Part shown: piece by piece, positions 1 through 11,875 of the stretch
Numbering within the stretch: position 1 is the first letter of the stretch
Layout of the letters: each line of letters starts with the position of its first letter
Source: Euphorbia lathyris
Lineage: Eukaryota > Streptophyta > Magnoliopsida > Malpighiales > Euphorbiaceae
Length of the DNA stretch: 64,000 nt
NCBI RefSeq assembly: GCF_963576675.1
Contig: NC_088910.1
Coordinates: 105,614,807-105,678,806, forward strand
Direction of reading: 5' to 3'
Program-made: the position numbers and the translations under genes
The notes under the pieces: generated by a model
Told to the model about the DNA's origin: nothing
Seen by the model: only the letters and a program-made list of their open reading frames with translations
The model's database searches: none

Positions 1-3000
1 AGTTTCAAATTTGGTAGCAGGAATTCTTCGCGGTACTTGTTTGCAAGATTATGTATAGCTGCAAAATTGAAAAGCAACAAGAATAACAAAATGAATACCA
101 ATGTATGAAAAGAAAAACATTAAAAAAAAAGAAAAATAAACTATATGAACCTTCACTCGTGTCACAAAATGTTCTCCGAGCTATATCCAGAAGTCCATCA
201 ATTCCAGCCTTGACAGCAAAACATTGCTGTGTACGAGCAACGAAAGGAACCCGTGCATGAAGCACATCTTCATCTATTACTTCCCCTATTCTGATTTTTT
301 TTAATATGTTTTCAAGGAAGAAAAAAAAAAGCTTTTAAGAAAATTAGTTTATAGTCAAAATTTTAATCAATTTTCTGTGCAGATGCAATATATAGGATGT
401 CATATCATGAGAGTGATTTCACAGCACATAATAACAACAATAATAACCCATAGCAATTATTCTGAAGTTTTAGATAGCTGAATGCGCCAAACTAGAGTAA
501 GCCTACAATATTCAAATTACACATGGGCAAAAAAATGCTTCCCCTGTTTAGTCCATCTTCTGGCTAAAAAACTTGGCTAACTATGATCAGAGGCATAGAA
601 CTATACATTAATACTTCAAGGTCATTTTTATCCATTTCATATTTCTCCAGACACAGAATTTACAATTCAGCAGGTAGGATTGAGATACCTCTGTCTGATA
701 GAAGTATATTTCTTATTATCACATATAGTCTTGTAAACATTTGCAAGAAGAAAACTTTTTGCATCTTTGAGCACCTGATACGTTCAAAAGCATTGTTACT
801 TCATAATGTAGTTGAGGTTTGGGAAAACCATATGGTGCAAGCTAAAGATAACAAATTCACCTTCAAGAGCAAAGGCAAGGCATCTAAAGCAGTTTTAAGC
901 AGAATAATACTTGATATTACCACCTGACTCTTTTTAGCATTATCAGCACCCAAGACGCCATCTGTAACTTTCTTTGGCTTAAAGCAGAAGTGGCACAATA
1001 CTCTATCTGATATAAGTGAATAAGAAATGTTACTGTTAAACATCATATCGAACAGATTTTAACTTTTATTTCTCGTTTACATTTTTGCTTACCAGTCTCT
1101 TTTGGAAACTTACGCAAAACCTGAGTAAGTCCAAAGAACAACTGTTCATTGCTCATCAGTTCATCCTGAAATCAAAATACACTATGGATGAGACTAGCAG
1201 TTGCTGAAGTTGTTCTTGATGAAGCTCAACAAACTCCAGCACAAGTATATTGAAATGGCAAGCAGGAGATGATCAGATATTTTAAATGCCATGCATGAGA
1301 TGATCAAATATAAAAGTTGCCGGCACAGACTTTTTACATGTCCTATATGGAAATGTTTAGGATCAAATAGTACAACCAAATAAAGAACTTCAATCTAAAT
1401 CATTAGCTTAATGTCACAAAACATTTATGACCTGACTATAAGTGCCAACTTTTCCCTAATCTTGATGATGCAACTAAGCAAAACCTATCCAATATTCTGA
1501 TCTTGCAATAGGTTAAAGGCCAGTTTTCTAATTAAGTAGTTTTATGGACAACCTAAACTACAGTAATAAGTTGGTTCCACCCCTCACTTCTTTTTTCTCC
1601 TTCGGTAATAAATAGATTTTTTATGTGCCGAATTGAGGTTACTGATTTAATGAAACCCAAACAAATTCACATATGTTCTAAACTTAATCTTTGGAGACAA
1701 GTAATATGAAACCTTTATCCGTGGTTTCCTATTCCAAGAAGCATGCTATAAATGTGTATAACAGATAGTATGTACAGCCACTTGTGAAGAAAACTATAAT
1801 GTATTTGAAGAAAAGGCATCCTGTTAAAAGAAAAAAAATTCTGCCATAGCTCTAGAAATCTGAGACAACCAACATAAACACTAACCAGGCAATCTAGTCG
1901 AGTATTGATAGTTTCTATGTCTTTTAGAGGCTGCAACAGATTGGCCCGTAGAAGTCTAGTCCTGGAGAAAAATTCCAATTCAAAATCACTTTCCAGACTT
2001 TTAAGAGAGAAAAGAATATCAAGCAATACCAAAACAAGATGTTCTACATGCAATTCAAACTTCTAACTGTTAGCAAGGGTTCTTATGTTCCATACTTGAG
2101 CTCAAAATTATGAAATGAGATGCTGTGTCCATCAAGTTGTGTAATTATTAACATACCCTCCTATGGTTTTTGTCGTCTTAAGCATATTGAATAGACTTCT
2201 TTTCTTGTTGGTTGTGCCCAAGAGGGAAGAGTGAACTGGGTCGATAATTTCCAAATTCTGAACACTGCCAAAAAAAATTAAATGCTAATTTCTCAACAAA
2301 AAATAATGAAAGAAGCACATGTTTCTTCTCTTCTAATTTTTCTCCCAAATGAATTTTTTTTTTCCATAGAAAATCTGAACATCAAAATTAAAACCTAAGA
2401 TATAATAAACTGGAAATTGGGCCAGACATCTGAAAAGGCAAGTAAACTTACCTTGTCGAATCGATATTCATGTGGTCAAATGATCCATTGAAAGTAACCT
2501 AGGATAACAAAAGTTTCATGAATTAAGATCAGAACATCTTGCTGCTTGAATTTTGAGCATACAATCAAATAGAGCTCTGTATTGAAGAAGATAGGAAATT
2601 GTCAGCATTTGAGGCATAAGTCTAAGCGGACAATATTCCCAAGTCCCTTAAATGCACTACAGTTAACTGATAAGTTGGAGTTGCATTTTGGTGAAACCAA
2701 AACCTAATGTAAATGAGATCTGTAACTAAACTCAAAATTGCTCATGAAAGATGTTTTTGTTAGTTAAATAGTATCAAAGATACACTCCACCATGAACAAA
2801 AAAAAAGGGACATGGTTAAAGCAAAAGGTGAATACGATGAATGTTAATTGATAAAAATCCAGTAGTGTGAGCTAAGGGTGTAAAGAATGAGTGCTAATGG
2901 AATCTCCATATATAGATATAAAAACTGGTACTAACACGTATAAAAAATATGAGACATAGGATACTGAAGATCTGAATCATTAGAAAAAAAATGTAATACT

Positions 3001-5231
3001 TCACCATGCATTCCAGTCTGCCTAGACCCTATAGGCAATTGACGTAGTTTGACATTTGAAGACATGAACATAATTTGAAGATAGGAAAGTGTTGGCGATA
3101 GGATAACCATATTGTTAATCAACTTTTCCACTGGTTAAAAAGGAACCTGCAGCAATTTACATACCAATAATGAATGATTTGTAACAATGACCCCCTTTTC
3201 AGCTTCCGTCCTGTGTATGACAATGTGAAAACTTGATAAGCAATACAGACTTAATATTATTCTATGAAATAGTTTCGCCAAAATTTTAGCAAACAAAAAT
3301 TATTAATGTATGATCAATATGTGGGGATTTAATAGGTGAACAGAAGCATGGCTTGCACAATTCAGAGTATAACCACGGCACAACTTCACAAAACTGCATT
3401 AACAATGGGGGATTTTTCTTGACTCTTACAGCAATTTCACATGTATAAGAAGTGATTATCAGAAGCAAATAAGTAGAATTAGAGAATGTCGTTTTTCATT
3501 TCATTTGGAACTCTGTAACTCTCAAATTCATAATTGTGTTCCCATTCATTCCTATTTTCCTTTACACAGATTCAAGACCAAATGATTTTTCTAAACTCAT
3601 CCAATTTTTATGGCAATAACACGACAGAAGTGCAAAGTTCAGATATGCAAATAGAAGTAAATCCATTTCGAGGTTGTTCCCTGTCATGCCAAATCATGCC
3701 AGACTGCTTATTAAGAGCCTATATGGGGTTGCATGGATAAACAGCATCACCTGCATAATAGACATATGCAACCATTTATTCTCATACAGTAATTCTAAGA
3801 AATTTCATAAACAATTTATAAGCTAGTAGTGTATCCTGGTTTGAGTGATTAACAAAATGAAACATACTACATAAAATACATTCAAAATCAAAATATTTCC
3901 AGACATAAATGACGAAGAAAAATGTCTGAAGTTACCATTTGATCGTAGCTGCAGCAGCAGCCAGGCATAGATAATATTGTTTGTAGTAGGTATCCAAACC
4001 AAGTGCTGAAGGTTCCTTTGCTGATAAATTTTTAATTAGTACTGCACCCTGGAATTAGTAACAAAAAATGCATTACCAGCAAACCATGTGAAAATGAGCA
4101 CCATGAACCAGCAAGAATTTGAAGTTTTTGGTATAACCTTGGTGTCATCAAAACAACCACGAGCAACAACAACCTATCATAGTTCAGTAAATGTGAGATC
4201 CATAATGCCAGATGGAAAAACAGGCAATTAAGATATTTACACATCCACAACTAGAGAAAAAAACACATAAAGATAGAGAATTCTATTCTTTTAATGATGT
4301 CACCTTCTTAACCAAAGCATAAAATCGATCAACTAGTTCTGAAACTCCAACCATTCCATCAGGTGCCAGTTTGTTTGGAGGAACAACAATCACCATGGGA
4401 TCATAGAATTGCAACAAAGTTTTTGTATTCTGATAGGAGCTGCTAGTTTCAATATATTGAGATAGATGCAGTGAAGCTGACCTTAAGTCAAAAGCAGCCA
4501 TTCCGACCTGCAGGTTAGAAAAAAGAACTCGGTCAGCCCTTAACAGTTCAAGTGATCGAACACTTATTACCTCGAACTTATTTTATAAAAAAAATCAAAT
4601 TCTCAAAACGTCAAAAACTTGTTAATCTCATTCATTAGCTTTCAGATTGATTCTGTTTATGCAATAACTTCTGTTCTAAAACCCCAAAATTAAACATAAA
4701 GCAGATTCTTAATTATTGTTGAATCTTATTGCTACCTACTGTTTCTCAAACTAGCAACTAGATTACTTTCAATCATGCGCATAATCAGATAATGGCAAGC
4801 TCCTGGTTAGTATATTCAGTCAAAAAATTGAGAAAATACTAATAAACAACTTCTGATTTCCGAGACTGTAAGCTGAAAACTATCTAAAGAATATCATAGT
4901 AATTTACACATGAAACAATTACGAGTTTAAAATTCGTAACCTATGATAATCTCAATCGAAATTCACACTGAACACTGAAGAAGTAAAGCAATAACTCAAA
5001 ATGTATAAATGAACGTAAATAATGGAAAGCACAAAGAAACTAAACAGTAAGATTGCCAGTTAAATTACAAGCAAATGAATGGAAACAAAACGTAATACGG
5101 AAATTTAATGATTGATAGTTATTTTGGTTTCACACATTTGTCAGAAACTTAACAGGAGATCGTACCTCCTTGGCTCTATTTTCAATGATCCCGATTACAA
5201 TGCTTGATCTCTCTCCTCCTTCATCTTCCAT
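1..5231 (-). CDS. MSH4: MutS homologue 4, 5' half of gene (13 exons seen, continues past left edge)
   Basis: This is the meiosis-specific MutS homologue that works with MSH5 to stabilise recombination intermediates for class I crossovers in the nucleus. Exons on the minus strand, all with GT-AG borders and consistent phase: 5231-5166, 4507-4304, 4173-4138, 4048-3936, 3210-3165, 2498-2452, 2264-2157, 1961-1886, 1165-1093, 1006-861, 774-689, 290-151 and 58-1. They encode about 400 codons; plant MSH4 is near 790 residues, so the ATPase half with the Walker motifs lies outside the window. The protein starts MEDEGGERSS and contains MAAFDLRSASLHLSQYIETS, TRLLRANLLQPLKDIETINT and FVARTQQCF, which match plant MSH4 closely, covering the MutS connector and the start of the core/lever region. 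The ATG at 5231 fits the family N-terminus. No stop or frameshift was seen. The larger introns (3-5, 8-9 and 11-12) hold no recognisable gene. Confidence 0.95.
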
Positions 5232-5396
5232 TTTGCTTCAAATTGCAGAAACAGTGAAAATCACTCGAATACGCGCCAATCTGTGATCAGTTTATAGGAG
5301 CTGCTTTCACTTATTAGTGGCATAGATAATGGGCTCAAGGCCCAACATGGATTGTAAAGGCTAGATAACGGATGGGTTCAAATTGGTAGCTTCTAT
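5232..5396. promoter_or_regulatory. MSH4 5' leader and proximal upstream region
   Basis: This short stretch lies between the MSH4 start codon and a foldback repeat. The MSH4 promoter must lie here or beyond the repeat. I see no convincing TATA box on the minus strand and no other gene. Confidence 0.4.
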
Positions 5397-5521
5397 GGTT
5401 ATTTTTTTTACAAAGTTACTTTGTGTGTTTTCACCATTGGATGATGTGGCATAAAATTAATCCAATGGTGAAAACACACAAAGTAATGCTTACTTCGTAA
5501 AAAAACAAAGTAAGCATAACC
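5397..5521. repeat. Foldback (MITE-like) element upstream of MSH4
   Basis: Two perfect 27-bp inverted arms (5416-5442 and 5460-5486) are separated by a 17-bp loop. The ends read GGTTAT at 5397-5402 and ATAACC at 5516-5521. It carries no coding capacity. A clear target duplication was not found, so the superfamily is unknown. Confidence 0.75.
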
Positions 5522-5763
5522 TTTACCAAATTATTATTATCAAATATTTCATAAATAATAGAAATAAATAAATATATATATATATATAAAATTACAAATA
5601 TAACAGAATATATAAACTATTAATTTATATATGTTTCTTCAAAAAAAATTAATTTATATATGTATATATTCTAATATATATTTTCATATATGCCTAATTG
5701 CTAGATTATATATTGCATTATGTTACAAGTCAGGGATTCAGCACCACTGTTGGTCGAAAAACG
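5522..5763. other. AT-rich spacer, no gene seen
   Basis: This is very AT-rich DNA with an alternating TA run near 5571-5587. Nothing that resembles a coding exon or RNA gene was found. Confidence 0.6.
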
Positions 5764-6728
5764 CTGAAATTTCTTTTTTTTTTTTTGGTAGAAAAGGAAA
5801 AGAAAAACGAACAACAACAAACTACCCAGGAATTAGTCTAGGGAAGCTAACCCCAATTCTATCTTCTAAGAGAAGAGGAGAGATGAAACTAGGGGAAACA
5901 GGAAGGGTAGTAACGCCTAACGTCCCTTCATGGCCCGCCGCCGCCAAGCGATCAGCAACACGATTCTGCTCTCTAAAAATGTGTCTGAACTCTACGAACT
6001 CAAAGGAGGAGCAAAGCCTTTTAATAGCTTTGATGAGGTTGCGACTGTTAAGACCCATAGAATGATTCTCAGAAATCATTTTGATTGCTTCCAAATTATC
6101 AGACTCCACAGAGAGCCTCTTAACACCCAGCCTTTTAGCAAGATTGATTCCAGTAAGAATAGCCCAGAGCTCCGCAGAAAAGGAAGAACCCAACCCTAAA
6201 TTCTGGGAGAACCCAGAAAGCCAGGCGCCCCCTGCATCTCTAAGCACACCTCCAGCCGCAATCTTACCGTTACTGAGGCAGGAACCATCAGTATTCAGCT
6301 TCACAACCCCCTCTCTTGGCCTGCTCCATCCCACGAGATGGACATCACAACACTGAGAGGCTCTGGCAAGGGACTCTCCTTTGAAACTATCGATAATAGA
6401 GAAAAGTTTTTTCGAGAAGAAATCAGCTAAGTTTGTCATAAAAACAGTTTTATCTCCAAAAATCTCCTCGTTTCTCCATTTCCAAACTTGGTGACAGATA
6501 ATAGCAAAGAAAATGTCACCATGCTCCATGTATGGAAGCAACTTTCCTCTAACACCATCAGAGTGTGCCATGAAGGAAGAGAAAATATGGTGTGGGAGAA
6601 TTTTCCTCCAAACATCTTTACTATTAGAGCAATCTTTAAGAGCATGGCACAAAGTCTCAACATGGCCTCTGCATCTACTGCAAGCTCCAGAATCAGTCAA
6701 GTACCTTCTGTGCCTATCTGAAATTTCT
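5764..6728 (-). mobile_element. 5'-truncated LINE (L1-like) with 11-bp target site duplication
   Basis: The body runs 5775-6717. Its 3' end on the minus strand is a poly(A) tail, seen as a T run at 5774-5786. The 11-mer CTGAAATTTCT flanks it on both sides (5764-5774 and 6718-6728). On the minus strand it directly follows the tail and directly precedes the first LINE base, as expected for target-primed reverse transcription. Only the 3' end of the element is present. Confidence 0.8.
5822..6717 (-). pseudogene. LINE ORF2 C-terminal remnant: zinc-binding RT-associated domain plus RNase H
   Basis: One open frame encodes the end of a plant L1-type ORF2 polyprotein. Near its start it shows a zf-RVT-like segment (CSRCRGHVETLCHALKDC). 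Farther on is a complete-looking RNase H domain of the plant non-LTR type: VVKLNTDGSC carries the first Asp, FSAELWAILTGI the Glu, VESDNLEAI the second Asp, and EQNRVADRLAAAG the C-terminal motif. The frame ends at 5822, about 35 bp before the poly(A) tail. Endonuclease and reverse transcriptase domains are missing through 5' truncation. The frame stays open upstream to about 6823, but the target duplication puts the LINE border at 6717, so that extension is probably chance. Confidence 0.8.
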
Positions 6729-7204
6729 ATGCAAACTAAATACGAGGTTTTAATATTTTTATGTAAAAACATCCAAAAAATATTAATTTGGTAGCTACAA
6801 ATCACGAGAGGCCACACAAACACCTCTTGTCAGTGAATCTTGGATCCGTCACTGTTATTCGTGGTAATTATAAAAATATATTTTCTTTATGGAAGTAAAT
6901 ATATATTTGTTATAGTGTCTAAAGACCTACTATTCTAGATAAATTTTCCAAATTTAGCAAAATGTTATAAAAACACAAAATATACTGCAAGTGTTGGGCG
7001 AAAAGAAGAAGCAAATATTCTATCAAACTTAATAGCATTTGATCACAAAACCTATTCTAAAACTAAAACCACAAAAAGAAAAAAAGAAAAAAATTACAGA
7101 ATTCTTTGTTTTATGACCGAATTGATATGTACCTGTTGCAGAACATATAAACAAAAATATTTGAATTTCTTAATATCTAAGTACAACTTGTTAATATTCT
7201 GCCT
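6729..7204. other. AT-rich spacer, no gene seen
   Basis: This stretch is made of A/T-rich tracts with no coding or RNA gene signal. Short open frames here have low-complexity translations with no family resemblance. Confidence 0.6.
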
Positions 7205-7261
7205 TCATATACTATTAGTATTTTTTTTTTTTTTTTTTGAAGATCATATACTATTAGTATT
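7205..7261 (-). mobile_element. Retroposition scar: poly(A) tail with 18-bp target duplication
   Basis: The 18-mer TCATATACTATTAGTATT occurs at 7205-7222 and again at 7244-7261. Between the copies lie only a T run (to 7238) and GAAGA. Read on the minus strand this is TCTTC followed by a poly(A) stretch, flanked by a direct repeat. That is what an extremely 5'-truncated LINE or SINE insertion would leave. Confidence 0.7.
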
Positions 7262-7589
7262 AATGACATTAGAAATAAAATTAAGAGGCAAAGATAAAAA
7301 TAGTTTTGTACCTCATCCATAAAAAAAAAAACTAATATTGCAAAACATTACATCTTTAATAGCCTATGAGATGATAACATCCCACATAAATAGCCCACAA
7401 TTCAAATACATCTTTACATTAATTCATATTGAAATATTCTTAAAAATTAAAAATGCATCAAATCAAAAGCTGTATGATCGTTTTTTAATGTTACTCCCAT
7501 CAAATTTTAATTTGATTTTGTATTGTAAACTGTAAACCTCTAAAACTAAGATGGTAAAAAATCCAAACTGAGTCCATCTCACACTCGAT
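7262..7589. other. AT-rich spacer, no gene seen
   Basis: Low-complexity DNA between the retroposition scar and the RNase H relic. Part of it may be the untranslated 3' end of that relic. Nothing else was recognised. Confidence 0.5.
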
Positions 7590-8275
7590 GAGTAACTCCA
7601 TGAACATAGAGGTTTTCTTTATAACATTAGGAACCAGCAAGCACCTTCAGGGTTCTGAAGAAAAGCCCTAGCTAAACTATGAGCCATAATAGTGGCTTCT
7701 CTACAAATGAGGGAAAAGTAACAATAATCAAAGTTGGACCTTAGGTCCTTACAACAATGAATTACAGAACCAAAATAGGACCTACCTAGGATAGTCTTTG
7801 GTCAACGCAAGGAAAACAATTTGACTATCCATTTCAACTTGAACACTGGAGTAACAGAGGCTTTCAACCAAGAAACTTTTTTGTTTTAGCGCACGGATGA
7901 CGTAATGCGACAACCATATAGTAAAATTTCTTCCCTTGCAATAGAGCGATTCCACATAAGTAGCATCTGTATGACAATGAAGTAACCATTCCGCGAAACA
8001 AGCATTCTACCCTGTGAATCTCGCACAATCCAACCAAACCCAACATTACTGCTAGTTGGGAAAATGGCAGCATCTATATTGCATTTGACGGTGGGAGGAA
8101 TTGGAGGAGACCAAGACAAAAGGGTAGGGCTCCGGTTGGCAGGACAGTCAGAGCTTTGAGAGGCCAGCCATTGCTGCAGCGAGCGAAGAGCCAAACGGAT
8201 GACAACAGCAGTGATCATGAGCTTCTCATTCGAAATATAACTATCCCTGCGCTGCAATGCCAAATTGCAATCCAC
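7590..8275 (-). pseudogene. Decayed RNase H-like remnant of a non-LTR retrotransposon
   Basis: On the minus strand the frame starting at 8275 contains PPTVKCNIDAAIFP and VGFGWIVRDSQGRMLVSRNG, typical of the RNase H-like domain (RVT_3) found in plant L1 ORF2 and related proteins. The similarity then continues in another frame with VEMDSQIVFLALTK near 7820 and in a further frame with ATIMAHSLARAFLQNPEG near 7660, a pattern like the usual AHxLAR end of the domain. At least two frameshifts separate the pieces, so it is not functional. It lies just downstream of the oxidoreductase gene on the same strand. It could also come from a host RNase H-domain gene. Confidence 0.65.
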
Positions 8276-8571
8276 AGCAAAAACGACATAACATCATCCA
8301 AGTGGAGGGAAGTGAGCCAATGCTTCAAAATGTGATTGAAAGAGTCCGAAATATTATAGCACATTCCAAGCGGAGAGTTTTGCCGAATTGCAATGACCTC
8401 AGTACAACGGAAGAAGAGATCCTATTGATTCAATGTGCAGAATGTGACAAAATGGACAGCAGACTTGAATAATTGACATATTTGTATTGCATAATTTCAA
8501 GGATGAAGGAGATGGAATGCAGATTGACAAGAAGGTTAAAAATGACCACAATTAGTCCCCAGAATGAAGAC
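8276..8571 (-). other. Probable 3' UTR of the oxidoreductase gene
   Basis: This segment lies between the stop codon of the oxidoreductase and the RNase H relic. No coding signal was recognised. The exact polyadenylation site cannot be placed. Confidence 0.4.
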
Positions 8572-11500
8572 TCATACAGAACAATGTTCATCCAATACTT
8601 CTCTTATGGTTACAAATCGACCTTTCTCAATAGAAAGCTGTGCTGCAACTCCAATAGCCACTGATATCAATCCGTCTTGCAAATCCACCGAGGGAGCTTT
8701 TTCTCCGTTTGCTCGAACTGCACCCAGGAAGTTAAGGTGTTCCAAATAGCTAGACCCATGATGCAGACCATTATATCTGAAAAAAAAAATGTGGCAAGTA
8801 AAAAATTACATTAAGATGGAATTTGGGTTGATTCTGAACAATGCCACAATAACAAGTAAAGAATGCAACTCACTGTATTCTGTCATCCTCAGCTTTCAAT
8901 GTTTGAACACCTGCTCTTCCGGCCACTCGAGTACCATACCGCACAATACTCTCGGGAACAAAAGCCTCCCCCTGTTACAAGCCGATATGTTGAATAAGAA
9001 CGAGCAAAAAAACATGCATAGCAAATTAGCAATATAGCATTGAGAGAGACACACAGAGATTGCTTTACCTTCCCAATATTACCAACAACAGAAATTTCTT
9101 GCTCGTATTTACTTCCTTCAGCAAACATGCAAAGGTCAAGCATCCCTCGAGAACCATTATAAAACTCGACAATAACATATGCATTGTCAATAATGTCTGG
9201 CACCTAAATGCAAAGCAAATTTGACGACAAAAGAAGTTAATTCAAGACGACAGAACTGAAGTTCCTACCCAAGATAAATTATAAGAAAGGGTTAAGGTGC
9301 AAAAATACCCCTAACGTTTTGGGTCAGGAGCAATTTTACCCCAAGGTCTAAAATGGTGCAATTTTACCCATATCGTTGGTAGCCAAGAGCAATTTTACCC
9401 TATTATAAAACACAAATATTTGTGTTCCTTATTTTGCACCAATTGCATATCAATTCGTTCTAAAAAAAAAGATTTCATGTTTCTTATAATTTAATAATAG
9501 AATTGGAGATTAATATTTTATAAATTCGTTGAATTTTTTGAATTTTTTTGTTTAATTTGTACAAAAGACAATATTTTTTTATTTTTTTTATTTTTTTCAT
9601 ATCCCAACATATGTTTGTGATTTGTTACTGATAAAATGACGCATGTGTGAAGTATAGATGACAAGATTCATGACCGAGAAGACAGTTTGATGAATTATTT
9701 CTCAAATTGACCCAATTTATCAACGTTAGGGGTAAAATTGCTCTTGGCTTCTAAAGTTAGGGGTAAAATTGCACCATTTTAGACGTTAGGGGTAAAATTG
9801 CTCCTGGTGTATTTTTGCACCTTAACCTTTATAAGAAAGTTCAAGAAGTCTAATTTTGAAAAGTAAAACCAAGTATTGCAGAGTTCAACATGTCAAACTG
9901 ATCAGTCACGCCTTTTAAGAACAAGTGCAAGTTCCAGCTTGTAGTGAAATAGCAACTAGAAAAACAGGAGTTCAATAATTATCCCTGAATGTACAAACAC
10001 ATTCATATCAATCATTAATTAGTTTGGAGTACAATTTAAAACTAGAAGAATTTACCAGATGAACATAACCAGATTAATGTTTTCCTGCAAAGGCAATGAC
10101 CCTCAATTGGTGAAACTAATTAGATAAAAGTGAATGGTTAATTGCCCTTGAGGGCATAGAGAACAACCATTATAAATTAATTGTATAGCTTCAACACCCA
10201 ACATCACTACTTCAAGAAATAGTGAGACATCATTCAAATCAAAGCACTACTAGTGAAAAGCTCACAAAGCAATGCTTTGAATTTAACCTCCACAAAACAG
10301 CAGAAAGGATAAACCAACCAAAATATTCTGAATCTAGTTCAAGCTTGTTCACACCAAGCACACAGACTGTGCTAAATTTCATCGACTCCCAGTTGGGTTA
10401 GGCTGATATGATCTCGATGTCCCATATCAAAGACGTAGGACAAAAAAGCCGAAGATGTGGTTATAACCAGACTAATAAAAAAAAAAAGGCGGCCCGGTCG
10501 CACTACGCGTCCTCGCTGAGCGAGGGTCCGGGGAGGGGTCCCACCACAAGGGTGTACTGGGGGCAAGCCTTCCCCTGCCAATTTATTTGGCAAGAGGCCG
10601 CTCCTAAGACTCGAACCCGTGACCTCTTGGTCACACGACAACAACGTTTACCGAGTAATTTATGTTAGGATAGGGAAATAATATATAGGGATTCTCTCAG
10701 TTGATCTGGGATAGCAGTTAAAAGCAAGATTAATAGAATTGTATATCATTTGTTTTTTAGTTCCATGTCCATCAAGAACCTCTCAAAACACAAAGCCAAG
10801 TTTTAAGTAGGAGCATTATATCAAGCATTAGTGAATGTAAATCCATCAAATTGCTCAAAAACTGGTGTTTACCTTTCCATCATAGACTTCATCTTTGTGA
10901 TTAACATCTATAGCTCCAGAAGCCATAACTCGAACAGGATTGGCACCAGCAAATAGCCTCATCAAATCAAAGAAATGGCAGCATTTCTCTACCAGTGTCC
11001 CCCCTGTGTTAGCATTGAATCGGTTCCAATCATTAACCTGTTACAAGCATTAGCCAACAACACTCGTTCATGCTCAAGTAGTTTCAAAAAACGAGCAGCA
11101 AATCGCACCTTAACCAAGAAAGGAAACCGATGTTCCCTAATCGCCACCATTTTAACTTGTCCAAGTGATCCACCCTCAACAATTTCAATCAGCTTAGCAA
11201 CAGGTGGCATGTATCTGTATTCTAATCCAACTTGCACAAGAATATCTGATCTCTTTCTAGCAGCATCTACAACCTATTAAATTACAAAAATAAAATAGGC
11301 ATAATTGTAAAATTAACTGGAGTAAAATGGTAAAAATTGGAAGACCTTCTTGCAATCATCAACAGTGGTGCAGAGTGGCTTCTCTACCAGTACATGATGG
11401 GGTTTTGGGTGGTTAATAATGTCCATAAGAATCTGATAATGAGTCATATTTGGAGAGGAAACAACCACTACATCACAAAGTCCACTATCTAACAGCTCCT

Positions 11501-11875
11501 GATGCCCTGAAAATACCTGTACAAGTAATCTAGTAAGAAATTGTACAAACAAAAAAGCATCATGACATCCCTGATCTTATCAAATTTTGAAGGCAAAAAG
11601 CATTCCAAGGCCCCTGATCGCTCTAATTTTAGCAGGGAAAAGTATGATGTTGTGCACATATCTTTGAAAAGAGAAAATTCCCAAAACAGTACCTGAAGGG
11701 ACCAATTAAAAGATTGAGCTAGTTGAAGGGCGAGTTGTTGGGAGGGCAGATGAGGATCGGCGATGCAAACAACGGCGACATTTTGGGAGCGCAGATGGTA
11801 AAGATTAATGAGGTGTTCTCTTCCCATCATACCTACTCCGATGATCCCATACTTGACGGTATTGATAGCGGCCAT
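8572..11875 (-). CDS. Gfo/Idh/MocA-family oxidoreductase, complete 7-exon gene (373 aa)
   Basis: This is an NAD(P)-dependent oxidoreductase of the Gfo/Idh/MocA family; the substrate of the plant member is not known to me. Exons on the minus strand: 11875-11693, 11516-11346, 11273-11109, 11037-10873, 9203-9069, 8971-8874 and 8776-8572 (stop TGA). Phases agree and give 373 residues. The N-terminal Rossmann fold is shown by [17 protein letters not shown] (Gly-rich loop) and CIADPH. The family EKP motif with the conserved Lys is in [11 protein letters not shown] at about residue 106. The C-terminal part ([30 protein letters not shown]) forms the typical substrate-binding alpha/beta domain. It resembles Arabidopsis AT4G17370. 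The chosen ATG at 11875 gives the family-like start [10 protein letters not shown]; an in-frame ATG at 11953 would add 26 basic residues. No targeting signal is evident from the shorter start, so it is probably cytosolic. Intron 4 is enlarged by a MITE and a SINE. Confidence 0.92.
9288..9828. mobile_element. Mutator-like foldback MITE in intron 4 of the oxidoreductase
   Basis: Long imperfect inverted repeats begin AGGGTTAAGGTGCAAAAATA and end with the complement. A 9-bp target duplication TTATAAGAA lies at 9279-9287 and 9829-9837. Each arm holds degenerate tandem modules around GCAATTTTACCC. It carries no ORF of note. The 9-bp duplication points to Mutator-type mobilisation. Confidence 0.85.
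10477..10655 (-). mobile_element. tRNA-derived SINE in intron 4 of the oxidoreductase
   Basis: On the minus strand a tRNA-like head contains a B-box-like GGTTCGAGTCT (10607-10617). It is followed by a GC-rich body with GGGACCCCTCCCCGG and a terminal T tract (A run at 10477-10487 on the plus strand). The GC content is far above that of the surrounding intron. This layout is common for plant SINEs ending in poly(T). I did not find flanking duplications, so both ends are approximate. Confidence 0.7.

Noticed and set aside
583..1046. Open frames on both strands around MSH4 exons 10 and 11
   Set aside because: The minus-strand exons carry clear MSH4 similarity and splice sites; the plus-strand frame is their shadow.
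6718..6823. Upstream continuation of the LINE reading frame
   Set aside because: The 11-bp target duplication at 6718-6728 places the LINE border at 6717, so the extra open frame is probably chance.
9288..9828. CRISPR-like array because of regularly repeated short units
   Set aside because: The units are degenerate modules of an inverted-repeat MITE in a plant intron, not identical repeats with unique spacers.
10580..10650. A functional tRNA gene on the minus strand
   Set aside because: Only a B-box-like region and a tRNA-like head are seen, followed by a SINE body and T tail; no complete cloverleaf could be drawn.
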